A DNA stretch of 64,000 bases from Pyrenochaeta sp. MPI-SDFR-AT-0127 (lineage: Eukaryota > Ascomycota > Dothideomycetes > Pleosporales > Cucurbitariaceae): NCBI GenBank assembly GCA_020747015.1, contig JAGTJM010000011.1, forward strand, positions 248,001-312,000, given 5' to 3'. Of the stretch, positions 46,011 through 57,463 are shown piece after piece. The notes below the pieces were generated by a model. The model did no database searches, was not told the origin of the DNA, and saw nothing but the letters and a program-made list of their open reading frames with translations. The translations under genes were made by a program, and so were the position numbers. The first letter of the stretch is position 1. Each line of letters begins with the position of its first letter.

Positions 46011-46309
46011 AACGGCAATCGCTGGGAGTGTATTAGCATTCAAGGATGTGCCAGACGAAACATGCCATACGCACTATCCAGAATGAAGGTCGAGGTGAGA
46101 TGCGCCGCAATGCCAGAGCACAATTGCACTTCGATGTCTACAACTCTTTGCGGTCACCGTGAACTTTTCGGAGGAGCCAAGAATCGCCCGTGCTCCGACC
46201 CCCAGCATCAACCTCATAGCCCCACCACTCCCGCCAACTCCGTCCCAACCTCACAACTCTCCAATTGCAGTAGTAGAGAGTCTCCTATTGCCCACAATAC
46301 ATCATCATC
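46011..46309. promoter_or_regulatory. bidirectional promoter mS41 / ARPC1
   Basis: 299 bp between the two start codons. The right half is C-rich (CCAGCATC, CCCCACCACTCCCGCC), typical of a leader. No specific site is called. Confidence 0.45.
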
Positions 46310-47457
46310 ATGTCAGCCCCCGACGTCCACCATCTGTTTCACCACCCCATTGCGGACCACTCCTTCTCTGCCGACCGCCAGACGCTCGCAGTAGCTCGCG
46401 ACAACAACATCGATTTGTTCACCAAGTCAGGCAGCGGATATAAGCTCAAGGATGAGTTGACAGGGCATGACAAAACGGTCACGGGTGTGGATATTGCGCC
46501 CATTTCGGGAAAGATTGTCACTTGTTCGCAAGGTAAGCACCCTCGCTCTTGCAACAACGGAATAGGCAGCTAACTGGTGATATAGATCGAAATGCTTATG
46601 TATGGGAGCCCTCTCCTCAGGGTTGGAAGCCAACTCTTGTGCTGCTTCGTATCAATCGCGCTGCCACCTGTGTCCGCTGGGCGCCCTCCGAGACCAAGTT
46701 TGCCGTAGGATCCGGTGCCCGCCTGATTCCAGTCTGCTACTTTGAAGAAGAAGACAACTGGTGGGTTTCGAAGCATATCAAAAAGCCCATTCGCTCAACC
46801 GTCACTTGTGTCTCATGGCACCCAAACTCTGTGTTGCTAGCAGCTGGCTCGACCGACGGCCACGCCCGTGTCCTGTCATCCTTCATCAAAGGTGTAGATG
46901 AGCGACCAGAGCCTTCGGCCTGGGGTGAACGACTTCCGTTCAATACAGTCTGCGGTGAATACCTCAACAATACTGCAGGTTGGGTCCATAGCGTGGCCTT
47001 CTCTCCCTCCGGCGCTGCCCTCGCCTTCGCATCCCACGACAGCACACTTACCGTCGTTTACCCTGCCGGCCCAGACCAAGCTCCCCGCGCCATACTCAGC
47101 GTGAACACCCAGGTTCTACCCTTTATGTCCCTCGTCTGGAGCTCCGAGTCGGAGATCATTGCCGCTGGATACAATTGTGAAGCGTACCGTCTGCAGGGTT
47201 CCGAGTCTGGTTGGCAGCTTGCTGGCAGCCTAGAGTCGAAGGGCAGACCTGGAATGACAGAGCACCGTGAAGAGAGTGCGTTGAATATGTTCAGACAAAT
47301 GGACCTCAAGGGCAAGTCTGGCACGGATGATACCAAGCTAAAGACTGTCCATCAGAACACTATCAACACAATCCGCAGCTTTGAGGAGAGTGGGGGCAGT
47401 GTGACTAAAATCAGCTCAACTGGTGTGGATGGAAGAGTTGTAATTTGGAGTTTGTAG
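46310..47457 (+). CDS. ARC40: Arp2/3 complex subunit 1 (ARPC1, WD40)
   Basis: Exons 46310-46532 and 46586-47457, with a 53 bp intron. The product is 364 residues. It is a WD40 beta-propeller of the Arp2/3 complex, which nucleates branched actin at endocytic patches. Visible blades include LTGHDKTVTGVDIAP, CSQDRNAYVWEPSPQGWKP (across the junction), TCVRWAPSETKFAVGSGA, STVTCVSWHPNSVLLAAGSTDGHARV, VHSVAFSPSGAALAFASHDSTL and the last blade SSTGVDGRVVIWSL. The insertion before the last blade (residues about 285-335, ESALNMFRQMDLKGK) is the ARPC1-specific loop that contacts other subunits. It is a normal-length gene without anomalies. Confidence 0.96.
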
Positions 47458-47764
47458 ATATCCATTGTGAACACTGTGTAGCTCGCGGGTAGCCTAGCCT
47501 AGCTATACATCTCGAACCGCCTCATTCCGTGCAATGCCAGCCTTGTAAGAAAGAAAGTTTGATTCCCTCGCACCCAGACGCGAGAGTGGAGTGTTTAACA
47601 AAAACGGATATCACACGTCTAAAGTCTTAAAACCAATGATCCACCAAACATAATCATCAAACGATCGTTCATTATCGTACATCCTCCAACGGAAAGTATC
47701 TTCGTGATCCAGCAGAAAATTCCAATCAAAGCTTTTAGAAAGTCTCGATCGTGTATTGTCCCGT
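47458..47764. other. convergent 3' intergenic region
   Basis: 307 bp between the ARC40 and Zn2Cys6 gene stop codons. Only UTR sequence is expected here. Confidence 0.6.
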
Positions 47765-50444
47765 CTATCCGAACCCGGTGAATCCTTGCACGTTGTTGAA
47801 TACATCCAGCGGTACTTGCTGTGACGAAGCACTCATGCCCGCGGCTTGCATTGATTGCGCATCGTTAAGGAACCACGACCAGTCCTGGTCAATGTCCATG
47901 GGCATGTGTTGCCACGAGAAGTTATTCGTAGGGAGGGGGAAATTGTTCATGCTATCGTCATTGATATGCGTATTGGAGCCTGCTGTCGAGGCATCGTCTG
48001 CATTCAAGTTGTTCCAGTTGTAGAAACCGTCGTACGACGCGAATGGTGATGCCCCAGTCCCGGGCAAGTTGAAAGGTGATGTGCTGGAAGCTGCTGAAAT
48101 TGACGTCTTGGGCGTGACGCTGAGGGATTGCGTAGGGTGAGAAAACAACTCAGATCCGGCAGTCGACGGCTTCTCAGATGGCGATGTATACTGCGACACG
48201 CTCACAGCTGGGCTCCTGGACGACACACTTGGTGTTCGGGCGGCTGGAGGGGGAGGTCCTTTCTTCACCACTTGCCCGCCCCTCTTGATGGAGATGGTGC
48301 CAAAGTAAGGAATAATAAATTCGCTCTGCCCTTTGCAATTTTCGTCCAGCTTGTCCCCTGCTATAGTTCCCTTGAATTTGCCCATCATCTTCTCAAGCAC
48401 TTCAGCAGACTGCAGCGCCACTTTCCCGCCCTTCTCACTTGATGCGCGGCGGAAGATATCGATGCTTATCTCGATAAGGCGGACGTCTTCCTCAACTTCT
48501 TTATCAGTTGCAGTCTGTCCAATCATGCCGAAATTGAGGAGGCCGATTTGAATGAGTACAGCTGCGGTAAAGCCAAGAAAGTCGATGGCTTTGCATTCGT
48601 AGAGTGGCTGTACAGTGCCGGCACGTAAAGCCTGGTAGAGACGCAGGACTTCTCGGGAGCCGTTCAGGCATGCCGTTCGCGAGAATGTGAAGCGAGAATT
48701 AGATGCAGATTTCAACATGAAGGGTAGGTGCAGGTACACGCGAATCTGGTGGAAGACCATCTGACCCATGAGTCGTTCTCGCAGCTCTGCCGCGTTCGAT
48801 TCAACATCGGCTAGTAATTCAGAGTAGTCGAGCCATGATGGGTCGAGTTTTTTGAAGAGGTCTTCGAGTTCTTGGTCCAGTTGAAGAGCCCACGCAAACG
48901 ACTGTTCTGCTATGCCTTGGTTGCGATCGATCACTCGGCCGGCGAGTTGCGAAATCTTGTTGATGACAATGAGTGGATGTATATACTCCCCGTTGTTAAG
49001 CCCGGGCATGGTCAGATCACAATGAGCATCAGAAATGCCGTAGGGCAGACCGAGGAGAAGAGATAAGAAGCGGTCGCCATGGTACAGCGCCCACCAGATA
49101 CTTTCGTGCGCGGCGGAAGAGGTGCGCTTGCGATGTAAACCCTGAGATGTGTCAATCTTGTACAAGGATAAGAAGGTTTGATCAACATACCATAAGCTGC
49201 GCATACATCAACCCCTTTCGGTATGCTATCCAAGCTCGTCGTGGTTGACCAACATCAGCATACCACTTTGCCTTGAGGATGAGGCATTCCATACCCTCCA
49301 AACTGGCAGCATACTCGTCATCAGAGAGCACCCATCGGTCAACAGCTTCAATGTATTTGTCGACATCAACGCTATCATCGGAGGCGCAAATGCCGACAGA
49401 TAGGACAACGGTGCCGATAGCACCAACGTTTCCAGTAGTCAAGGCTTGGGCTGCAAACTGTGGTAGCGTCTGCTCTGGGCCAGATGTTCCGCTACATTTG
49501 CGTCGCCATGTCTGCCACCAATCACCGTTACTGTTCAAGACCTTGGTGAGCTGATCATATGGTGGTAGCATGGCGATAAGGGCTTGCTTAGCCTTTTCTC
49601 TCTTTGCTGTGTGAGCCATAGTGTTACCGCCAACTATGTCATCATCGTGTCTGTTCTCAAGAGTATAACGATCGTCCGCCGCAGTGCCAGGTGTTGGCGC
49701 CGCAGCCTTTTGTACCGGGTCCATACGGGCTTTAGCCTGTGCTTCAGCGTCATTGAGCTACAAGAGTGAGCATACATTAAGGAAGATGGCGGTGACGATG
49801 ACTACGACTTACAGCATCTTCAAACACTGAGAGAATGGGAATATGGTGGCCTCTCTCGGAAGGGGCACGCTGGTTATTCGACAGGGTAAAGACATTCGCC
49901 GATGTATCCCCAGACAAAGGAGTAGGCGGGAAAGTATCCTTGTGGAAAAGATTGGCTGCTTTTGGTGACGACGTGTCTGCTATACTATGTCCTTGGCTCT
50001 GGTTGGGGCTCTCAGACTTGACCGTCTTATCCTCCAGCAGAGTATCGACCAGAGCCTCTAATCGTGAGACTCGCTCGCGAAGGTTTTTTCTATGATCGAC
50101 AATGACTTCTGGATTAGCATGTTCTTGGTCGATGCATCTGCTTCCACGTGCAAAGCATTCCGAGCAGACATCTGGATTATCGGACTGATATATGCATCTG
50201 ATCTTTCGGCGGCGGCCTGGACTGCATCAGTATGGGCTTAAAACACGCGAACAGGGAAGGAAACAATAAAAGAAAGGATGGTAAAGGTAACGGTTCACGA
50301 ATGGGTAAAAGATGTGACAAAACGTAGACTATGGTGCAGGTGGCTAGCAGGTGGTCGTAGCGACTGGGTCGACATACATTCAAAGCAACTATGCGTGCCC
50401 TTACGCATCTTTTTCCGAGTTGGTAACGACTCCTCCTTCGGCAT
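47765..50444 (-). CDS. Zn2Cys6 transcription factor with fungal MHR domain
   Basis: Exons, 5' to 3': 50444-50378, 50216-49813, 49757-49191, 49141-47765. The introns are 161, 55 and 49 bp. The product is 804 residues. The binuclear zinc cluster is only complete after splicing: C20-x2-C23-x6-C30-x9-C40-x2-C43-x6-C50, with the basic RRRKIR between. A dimerisation helix follows (ERVSRLEALVDTLLEDK). The middle homology region spans about 290-640 (WIAYRKGLMYAQLM, ESIWWALYHGDRFLSLLLGLPYG). The C-terminus is Ser/Thr/Gly/Asn-rich and acidic, a probable activation segment. The start at 50444 is the first ATG in frame before the cluster. The target pathway is unknown. Nearby genes are housekeeping, so cluster-specific regulation is unlikely. 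Confidence 0.92.
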
Positions 50445-51457
50445 GTCGAATGGGTACTGGGTAGTCAAGTACGGCCTGTTGTCCTCCTCTGGCAAAAATT
50501 CGTCCGGGACTCGTCGGGCGCCCCACAGCTCTGGCCCCAGATCAGATACTGATATATGATCAATCTGCACCTTGATTTCGCAGACGGGTTGGAGCCCAGA
50601 CGACGAAAAGAAAAGTGTCAAACACAAGGAAAGACAAATGGCAAGATTCTGCTGATGGTGGTGGTTCAGAGTGAATTGAGGAGGATCGGACGACGTTTTC
50701 GTCCGCAAATGCCGAGTATTAGGTCAGCACTGGATGCTGAGAAATGCTGCACGATGGCCGTGAAAGGACTAAGGCTGACTACCGGACTCGTGGGCCTGAG
50801 GACAGAATCATATAGAAAGCCAGAAAACCCAGGCAGCAGTAAAGGCTTGCGTGTGGTCGGTCGACCTGGACGCAGGAGGCTGTTTTCAGAATAAGATGCG
50901 AGATTGATGCACGAATGGGGATGGATTGAGGCTGTGTTTATCCCAGGGCCATCGTCAACTATGGAGATTGCGGATTGTTACAGCGCCCGACCTCCGAGCC
51001 AAGCTTTTGAAGTGGCATCCGTGGCTTCCATGCCATCGTTTCGTATATGTGTGACGGTATTTCCCGCAAGTGGCCCCATACCGCGGTCCTGGAAGCGTAG
51101 GGATAGTCGGGCACACGGCATGACAACTCAAACTCCCCGCTTCGAGTCTAGAAGCACAATCATATGAGCTTCCGTGTTCCTGCGTAGATGGAATGCGGGC
51201 CACCCTGGACTAACAGCCCTACGAGCAGCAGCTGTGGAGATGCTGCGTCATTGTTCCGCCAACGTCCGCATGCGGGCACACAAACCACAATTGTCTACCC
51301 CCATTTCAAGTCGCTCGTTCCCCCCTGATAATCCAAAGACGGCGGGCCCAGCGTCCAAATGTGCAGTTGCTCTGCCTGGTAGCTCGCTAGTCTGAGGATT
51401 TTCCGCTCGTCTTGCCATCAAAATTGTGTACTTGCATTGAGCTTTGAATGAAACGCC
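50445..51457. promoter_or_regulatory. divergent upstream region Zn2Cys6 gene / two-TM gene
   Basis: 1.0 kb between two start codons. The frame 50556-50894 plus overlaps open leader sequence and shows no protein character. No motif is called. Confidence 0.4.
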
Positions 51458-52151
51458 ATGGCTGCGACCGACTTACACGACCATCTTCGACCACGGCTTC
51501 TTCCCACAAGTCCGCCTCCATCACCCACCTCCACAAGGCGAAGGCATAAAAAGAAGTTGGACCCATTCGAGAAGCTTGCATTGACCCCCATACCCTCTCC
51601 TCCAGAATCTCCCACCAACGGACCGATAGACGACGAGTCCCTTCTCACAAAAGTGATTATCTTCATCGGATACATAAACCCGAGACTGACGTTTTCAGAT
51701 CATTCTTACCCCCGTCTTATTCACATCTTTTATTCTGTCGCTCTTCTTCGTAAATTACCGTAATCGAGCGCGCCGCACAAACGCGCACTCATCGCACTCC
51801 TTTCTCGCACACTTTTATCCATCCACCTGGCTCGACCCTGAACCATACCAAGATTCCAGCAACCCGTCCCGAGATGGAAGTGGATCAGGTGGGCGCTTAG
51901 AACCACATGATGCTATAGGCCCGAGGAAGGGCGAATACAGCCCTGGCGGGAAGAAGAAGAGCAAATCGTGGTACCTCAACAAAAAAATAAGGAAGGTGGC
52001 CAAAATGGAGATTGGCGATGCTTTTCAGTTACGTAGCAGAATCATGGCGGGCATGGTCATTGTTCTGGTACTCAGTTCTGCTGCTCTGTGCATGGGCTTG
52101 AAGTGGCTGTTGGTGTCGCTGTCGGAATCAAGGCTAAGCTCAAAGACATGA
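51458..52151 (+). CDS. small two-TM membrane protein of unknown function
   Basis: Exons 51458-51652 and 51699-52151. The 46 bp intron has donor GTGATT, branch GACTGAC and acceptor TTTTCAG. The product is 215 residues. Exon 2 contains no early ATG and is only seen by reading on from the acceptor; the frame then stays open for 150 codons. The N-terminus is hydrophilic (Pro-rich, then RRRHKKKLDPFEKLAL and PIPSPPESP). The splice junction begins a first hydrophobic segment (about 66-85, ILTPVLFTSFILSLFF), followed by a basic stop-transfer (YRNRARR). A hydrophilic middle contains GGKKKSKSWYLNKKIRKV. A second hydrophobic segment lies near the C-terminus (about 183-205, MVIVLVLSSAALCMGLKWLL). No family is recognised. 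Basic flanks suggest an endomembrane protein. Confidence 0.72.
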
Positions 52152-53008
52152 GGCTGCAAATACGTCGGCCCATGAGTAAGAACATAGGTTTTGTACATTG
52201 CTTAGCCAGAGCCAGTAAACGACGAGTTCGTTTAAGGCTTTGCATGTGCACGACAACATACAACTACCAGGATATATGAATATTGAGTAACGAATCACGA
52301 TTTACACGACATGTCCATGTACGACGTCTACCATAGTAGCGGGTGGGGGAAAGGCACGGACTTGACAAAAGAATACAGATCGTTGATACCCATACAACCT
52401 GTTTAAGCGGACTTAAAAGCCCACGGAAACACAAATGCATAATGTTGTTCACTACAATAAAGCAGACCAACGTATACTCGAAGTAATATCTGTAAGCTCT
52501 ACTTTATTTGTCTATTCTTGAGAAGGTGCCAAACAATCCTAATCTATTCTTTTCTACCTCTTAGTGGCCGTCTTTGTCTTGATCAGGAGAGATGTATGCA
52601 CCAGCACGCTACACGAAGTCGCGGCAGATTACGTGGCGAATGCTCCAAATGACCGCAGACATGCGATACATAGATCGTTTCTATGTCCGCTTTCTTACCC
52701 TCGCTGTCAGAGTACAGTTGGACTGGGATTGATATTACCCTCTAAGCTGCACGAAACCATGTAGACAGCATACAAGTGGTCACTCTTCGACCTCTCAGAG
52801 CCGTAGATCTGCATCGAGATCTTATCGGAAACACGTGGAATGTACTAGTGCATGTCCAGCCGCCTGAGCGTAACGCCATTTACAACCTACCTTGCCGCAC
52901 TCGTATTGTATTTCAATAAACTTCTCACTAAGACATAGTCCATGTGAGCGTGTGTCGTCACATTTGGAGTTAGCTAGGAGCATATGTATAAAAGAGACCG
53001 AGAACGAC

Positions 53009-53063
53009 CGAATCCGAAAACGAGTACGAGTACGACAACGATAACGACAACGACAACGACCAC
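53009..53063. repeat. imperfect ACGACA/ACGAGT hexanucleotide microsatellite
   Basis: About nine degenerate hexamer units (ACGAGT, ACGACA, ACGATA). Confidence 0.75.
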
Positions 53064-53248
53064 AACAGTGATGACGGGACAGACGCAAACGAACTATCAT
53101 GCACCTGTTTCCAAGTTTCTGAGATGCGGCTGAGGTGATTTGAAAATCCTTGACCGGCGGAGTTATGGCTTCATTGCCGGTATATGCGACAGCGCGATTA
53201 AGTCCGCAGAAACTCCGCTGTTGCGCTGGTCATAGGCCACTGGTCATG

Positions 53249-53284
53249 ATGAGTCGAACTACACATAATGAGTCGAACTACATA
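53249..53284. repeat. tandem duplication of a 17-19 bp unit
   Basis: ATGAGTCGAACTACACATA is followed directly by ATGAGTCGAACTACATA, i.e. two adjacent near-identical copies. Confidence 0.8.
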
Positions 53285-55104
53285 TGAGGTACTGATGAAG
53301 TTGGTCAGGGGACTATCGGTGAGTGGTGGGCAAAACACTCCTGGGTTCATGGTGGATGCTTTTAGACAACACTGCCATCAACTGCAGCTTCTTGTAGACG
53401 ATTGAGAACACACCTTGAAGCAGCCTATATGAAGAATTACCTCATCTAGAGTATCAAATTGAAGAGCAATCCCAAAATAAGCCAGGCACACAAGCGCTTG
53501 CTCTTCCAGGTTCAATTCAGTTCATTTGTAAATTCCTAGTGACCGTAAAAATTGTTTCTAAGTCTTACACAGACTGTCACTCTTTGTCTAGCTCCTTAAT
53601 CGACGCCCTCAATATTGGACTACCACATCAAGATTTCTAATTCAGGATCGTCTGCCGTGGCCTTGACAATGTCAGGGAGTCTTTGAGCATTTTTTCGATT
53701 ATTGTTCGTAAGCCAACAGCTAATTCGTTTCGTCAACGTCCACAGGTTTTCAAGCGAAGCAATAACCTAGGCACTTTTCTCTGTTAGACCATGTGCCTAA
53801 TCATTCATTATGCTTATCTCAGGAACGTCTCTTTTGTTTCCTCCTGTAATGGGGCATCTACTTCTACACCTCAGCACTCAATTAGCGTAGAGGTCGCGCA
53901 GTCAGTTGGTGACGTGACTTCCCTTCCTCAAAGTGGGCATTCGAAGCACAAAAAAGCATCTCAGAACCGCGAACCTTGTAAAACATCTTATGAGAAGCTG
54001 GAGCTATTAGGAAGTTCAAGCCGAGCATTCAGATGAAAGTCCTTCATTCTTGAAAACTTGTATTTAATGTACCGCGCTTCAAAATTGCCACCATAGGTTG
54101 TGACTGAATATAGTATCGACTCCAGGTTTTGAGGCCCAAAGGTTGATAGCGCCTAGGCTCACATCTGCGTCAACATCCTCATCCGCTAGTCTCTCTACTG
54201 CAGCAGTCTTTTTCGTTTCCTCCTTTCCTCTCTGCTTGAGCTTTTCTCTCGGCCTCTACTCTGTTCTAATGCTTCTCACCCTGAGAAACGATATGTTCTG
54301 CAGGACTCCTTGTTCTTGTTTCTTCTACCATTCATTGTCCATGAAAGTGGAAACATAAACGAAGGCTCTTAATGAAGCCAACCTGCGGACTTATAAGAGT
54401 TATGAAGCATTGAGGCGGATGTTTGATGAGCGTTTACGGATCCCGGATAGGTGTCTGATTTGTCGGTGCAACTTTTAGACACTTGCGATCAACGTGTGAT
54501 TATTCTGGACGGTACAAGTAAGACTTGAAGCTCTATAAAACAAAACTTCAGCATCTTCGAGCCGCCAATGAACATGGCCACATGGACCTTGTACTTCGTA
54601 CCGACGGCCATCGGGAGTGCGAAGTCAAGTCCGACTGGCTTCTCAAGTAGCACTAGAGCATTCCTTCAATCTAATCAACACAGAAACTCAGTTCTCCACG
54701 TAGAAGATACTCTCCTTATGTTGCAGCTTCTGCGCTGTTGGAGCTATTTGAAGACCAGAAGTTGTAGGTTCTGAGTGCTCCAGCGCTCTGGAGTTAACGG
54801 ATGAGCGAAGCAGATTCGAGCCATACTCTGGGTTATAGGAAGATGCCCATTGCATATGCAGATCGAGGAGTTGCCGGTGTGATGGGATGGAAGTGAACAG
54901 AGTAGTACGGCAACAAAGATGAAAAGAGCAGAATGGTTTGGTGAAACGTGAGTGAAAACAAGCGGGCATAGCGGATACTGCAAATATCACAAATGAAGAT
55001 TTGGGCATAACGGAGATTCAGAAGAGCATCTGCTTATCTACCTAGGAAACGAGAATTCCCAGCATTACTCCTACAATCGTTATCCGTGAAGATGTTTATA
55101 AGTC

Positions 55105-56004
55105 TTAAAATGTAGGCCTTGTCCTCTCGCCCTTCCAAAATCCCATGACCTCTCCTGTTTCCCCCACCCATTCCTTGACTCCTGTGACTACAGCCTTGGC
55201 CATTCCTGCATTCGTACCGCTCCGTGCCCTCCTCTTACCCTCCATACCTCCACTAACACCCCCAACGCCAACGCCCGAGCCACTCCCAAAAGACTCCGGC
55301 GCTTTTCCTGGTGTAATGTAGCTGCTTCCTTCGCCAGTCGCATACTCGGAGCCCATGGAGGGTAAAACATTCTCTCCGGCAGACAAGGAGACGAACAGAG
55401 CGAAGGGGACGAGCCAGACGCAAAGGCCGAAGTAAGATGCGATTTCGGTGAATGTGGGAATGTTGGCATCGCGGGAATGTGGATACGCGGAGTATGCGGA
55501 ATTTGGAGGTGGTGCGCTGAAGTGGCGGAACCAGAGGTAATGATTTGCGATTACAAGGGCTAGAGAAAGCATCAGTATATCTCCTTTGTTCCCATAACAG
55601 GGCGAACGCAGTTTTTAAGGACTAGCGTACCACAAGATAGCAGAAACAGCGGATCTGTAAGCTTAACGATCGGGAAACGCCTCAAGTTTTGCGCATATAT
55701 TACATGAGAGACAATGCTCAAAGCGCTCAATCCGATTGGAAATCTGTCCACGACCAAGAGGAGAAGTTGGAGCCCGATAACACCATATATCAATCGGTGT
55801 AGGAGTTTCTTCGCAAACACAGTATGTTCTTCTACGAGCTCAGAAAGGTAGTATAGTCCGGAAGCTATTGAGGAACCACAGTACATTAGCTTTCATGAAT
55901 CTTCGTCCGGATGTAGGATTGAGGTGGGAAATACCTATAGCCAGCGTCAAAAACGCAAACCCCAATACCACACCTACATATCCAAGTAACGGTAATATCC
56001 ACAT
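55105..56004 (-). CDS. SVP26: Svp26/Erv26 (TEX261 family) COPII cargo adaptor
   Basis: Exons, 5' to 3': 56004-55935, 55864-55631, 55559-55105. The introns are 70 and 71 bp. The product is 252 residues. It is an integral membrane protein of early Golgi and ER-derived vesicles; in yeast it promotes retention and export of mannosyltransferases and alkaline phosphatase. The family blocks are read through the junctions: MWILPLLGYVGVVLGFAF joined to ASGLYYLSELVEEH, then RLIYGVIGLQLLLLVVDRFP, SHVIYAQNLRRFPIVKLTDPLFLLSC, and ALVIANHYLWFRHFS. A fourth TM lies at IASYFGLCVWLVPFALFVSLS. The C-terminal 80 residues are Gly/Ser-rich and cytosolic, longer than in yeast. It is divergent with BUD23 over 285 bp. 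Confidence 0.95.
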
Positions 56005-56289
56005 GTTGACTTTGAAGTTCACGAGATTGTAGTCTGGGCGATGAGGTCAGTGTCAAAAGGTGGCATCAAAGCCGTCGGATGAATGTATGGCCGAGGCAAG
56101 CTACCATCTGCGGGCGCGGAAAGTGTGGGGTGAACACCAAAAAGTTGTCGCAAGTGGAACTCTTGGCTGCTTCGATATTTGCACGGCCACGACCAGCACT
56201 CGCTTACACAGACACAAGCGTGTTGATTTCACGCGAGTAATACTTTTAATTCTGTATATTTCTTGGAAACCCAAGAAAAGGTCACCATC
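56005..56289. promoter_or_regulatory. bidirectional promoter SVP26 / BUD23
   Basis: 285 bp between two start codons. No specific factor site is confidently readable. Confidence 0.45.
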
Positions 56290-57186
56290 ATGTCGCGCCC
56301 AGAAGATATACTGTACGCACCAAATCTTGAATGCAAGTCAGGACACTGCTAATGCTGTATTTCCAGACCCCCTGACCTCTTCTATAATGACTCTGAATCC
56401 CGAAAATACACCACGTCTTCCCGAATCCAAAAGATCCAATCCTCCATGACCCACCGCGCACTCTCGCTCCTCTCGCTCACATCACCCTCTCTCATCCTTG
56501 ATGTGGGTTGCGGCTCCGGTCTTTCTGGCGAAATACTCTCTCACCCAGCCTCCGCCGGCACACCAGGTGGTCCACATGTATGGGTTGGGTTCGACATTTC
56601 GGCATCGATGCTGGGCGTTGCGCTGGAGAAAGAGGTTGAGGGAGACTTGCTCCTCGCGGATGCGGGACAAGGAGTGCCATTCCGACCCGGAACATTTGAT
56701 GCGGCGATCAGCATCAGTGCGGTTCAGTGGCTGTGCAATGCGGAGACGAGTGAGGAGAGTCCTGCGGGGCGATTGAGTCGCTTCTTCAATCAATTATACG
56801 CCAGTTTGAAGAGAGGCGGACGCGCAGTATGCCAATTCTACCCCAAAAACGACGAGCAGAAGAAGATGATCAGTCAGGCAGCGATAAAAGCCGGGTTTGG
56901 TGCTGGTCTGCTTGAGGATGATCCGGGCACAAAGAATGCGAAGACGTATTTGGTTCTCACGGTCGGTGGTGGTGAGCTGGATGGTGACATTACCGGTGTA
57001 GTCCGTGGCATGGATGGTGTAGATGTCATGGATGCGCGAAGAAAAGCGAAGGGGATGAAGAGGGGAGAGCAACAGAAGGGCAGCAAGGCATGGATTATGA
57101 AAAAGAAAGAGCAGATGGAGAAACAAGGCAAAGTGGTCAAGGCCTCGTCTAAATACACTGGCAGGAAGAGGAGAATACAGTTTTAG
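56290..57186 (+). CDS. BUD23: 18S rRNA (guanine-N7) methyltransferase Bud23
   Basis: Exons 56290-56312 (23 nt) and 56367-57186, with a 54 bp intron. The product is 280 residues. It methylates a guanine of 18S rRNA in the pre-40S subunit, with Trm112 as partner. The MSRPEDIL start in exon 1 joins to PPDLFYNDSESRKY, the conserved Bud23 N-terminus. The SAM-binding motif ILDVGCGSGLSG begins at D53, and the GFDIS, ADAGQGVPF and DAAISISAVQWLCN motifs follow in the expected order. Its catalytic domain ends with RAVCQFYPK. The C-terminal block (KGSKAWIMKKKEQMEKQGK, then SKYTGRKRR) is the family WBS_methylT region with a nuclear signal. The ATG at 56446 inside exon 2 is internal. Confidence 0.96.
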
Positions 57187-57463
57187 ACATACTCACGACA
57201 TCACGGCATCATGCATAGCGAGGCGTTCTGGTTTCGGCATCATTTGGAAGGGTATAAGAATGTCAATTGAGTCATGCAGCATGCTATATACCACCTACAA
57301 GTACAGCTCTATTCACATCCAGCTGCCTTAGTGTACAAGTCCAAAGCGTCCAATCGTCAGGGAAATAGATACATGTCAGGACTGATCCAGTTGAGGGGCC
57401 TAGATCTGGCGTTATCATCGTGCTAGATCAGTGCGTAGCGGATTGAAAATGAACATGACATGA
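57187..57463. other. convergent 3' intergenic region BUD23 / IDH1
   Basis: 277 bp between convergent stop codons. Nothing else is visible. Confidence 0.6.

Larger units (their letters stand above)
52152..55104. other. 2.95 kb non-coding stretch
   Basis: This lies between the two-TM gene and the SVP26 stop. It contains the ACGACA-type microsatellite (53009-53063) and a tandem duplication (53249-53284). The frames (52822-53100, 53791-54036, 54568-54774, 54688-55008) are short and unsupported. No transposon domain is visible. Confidence 0.5.
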
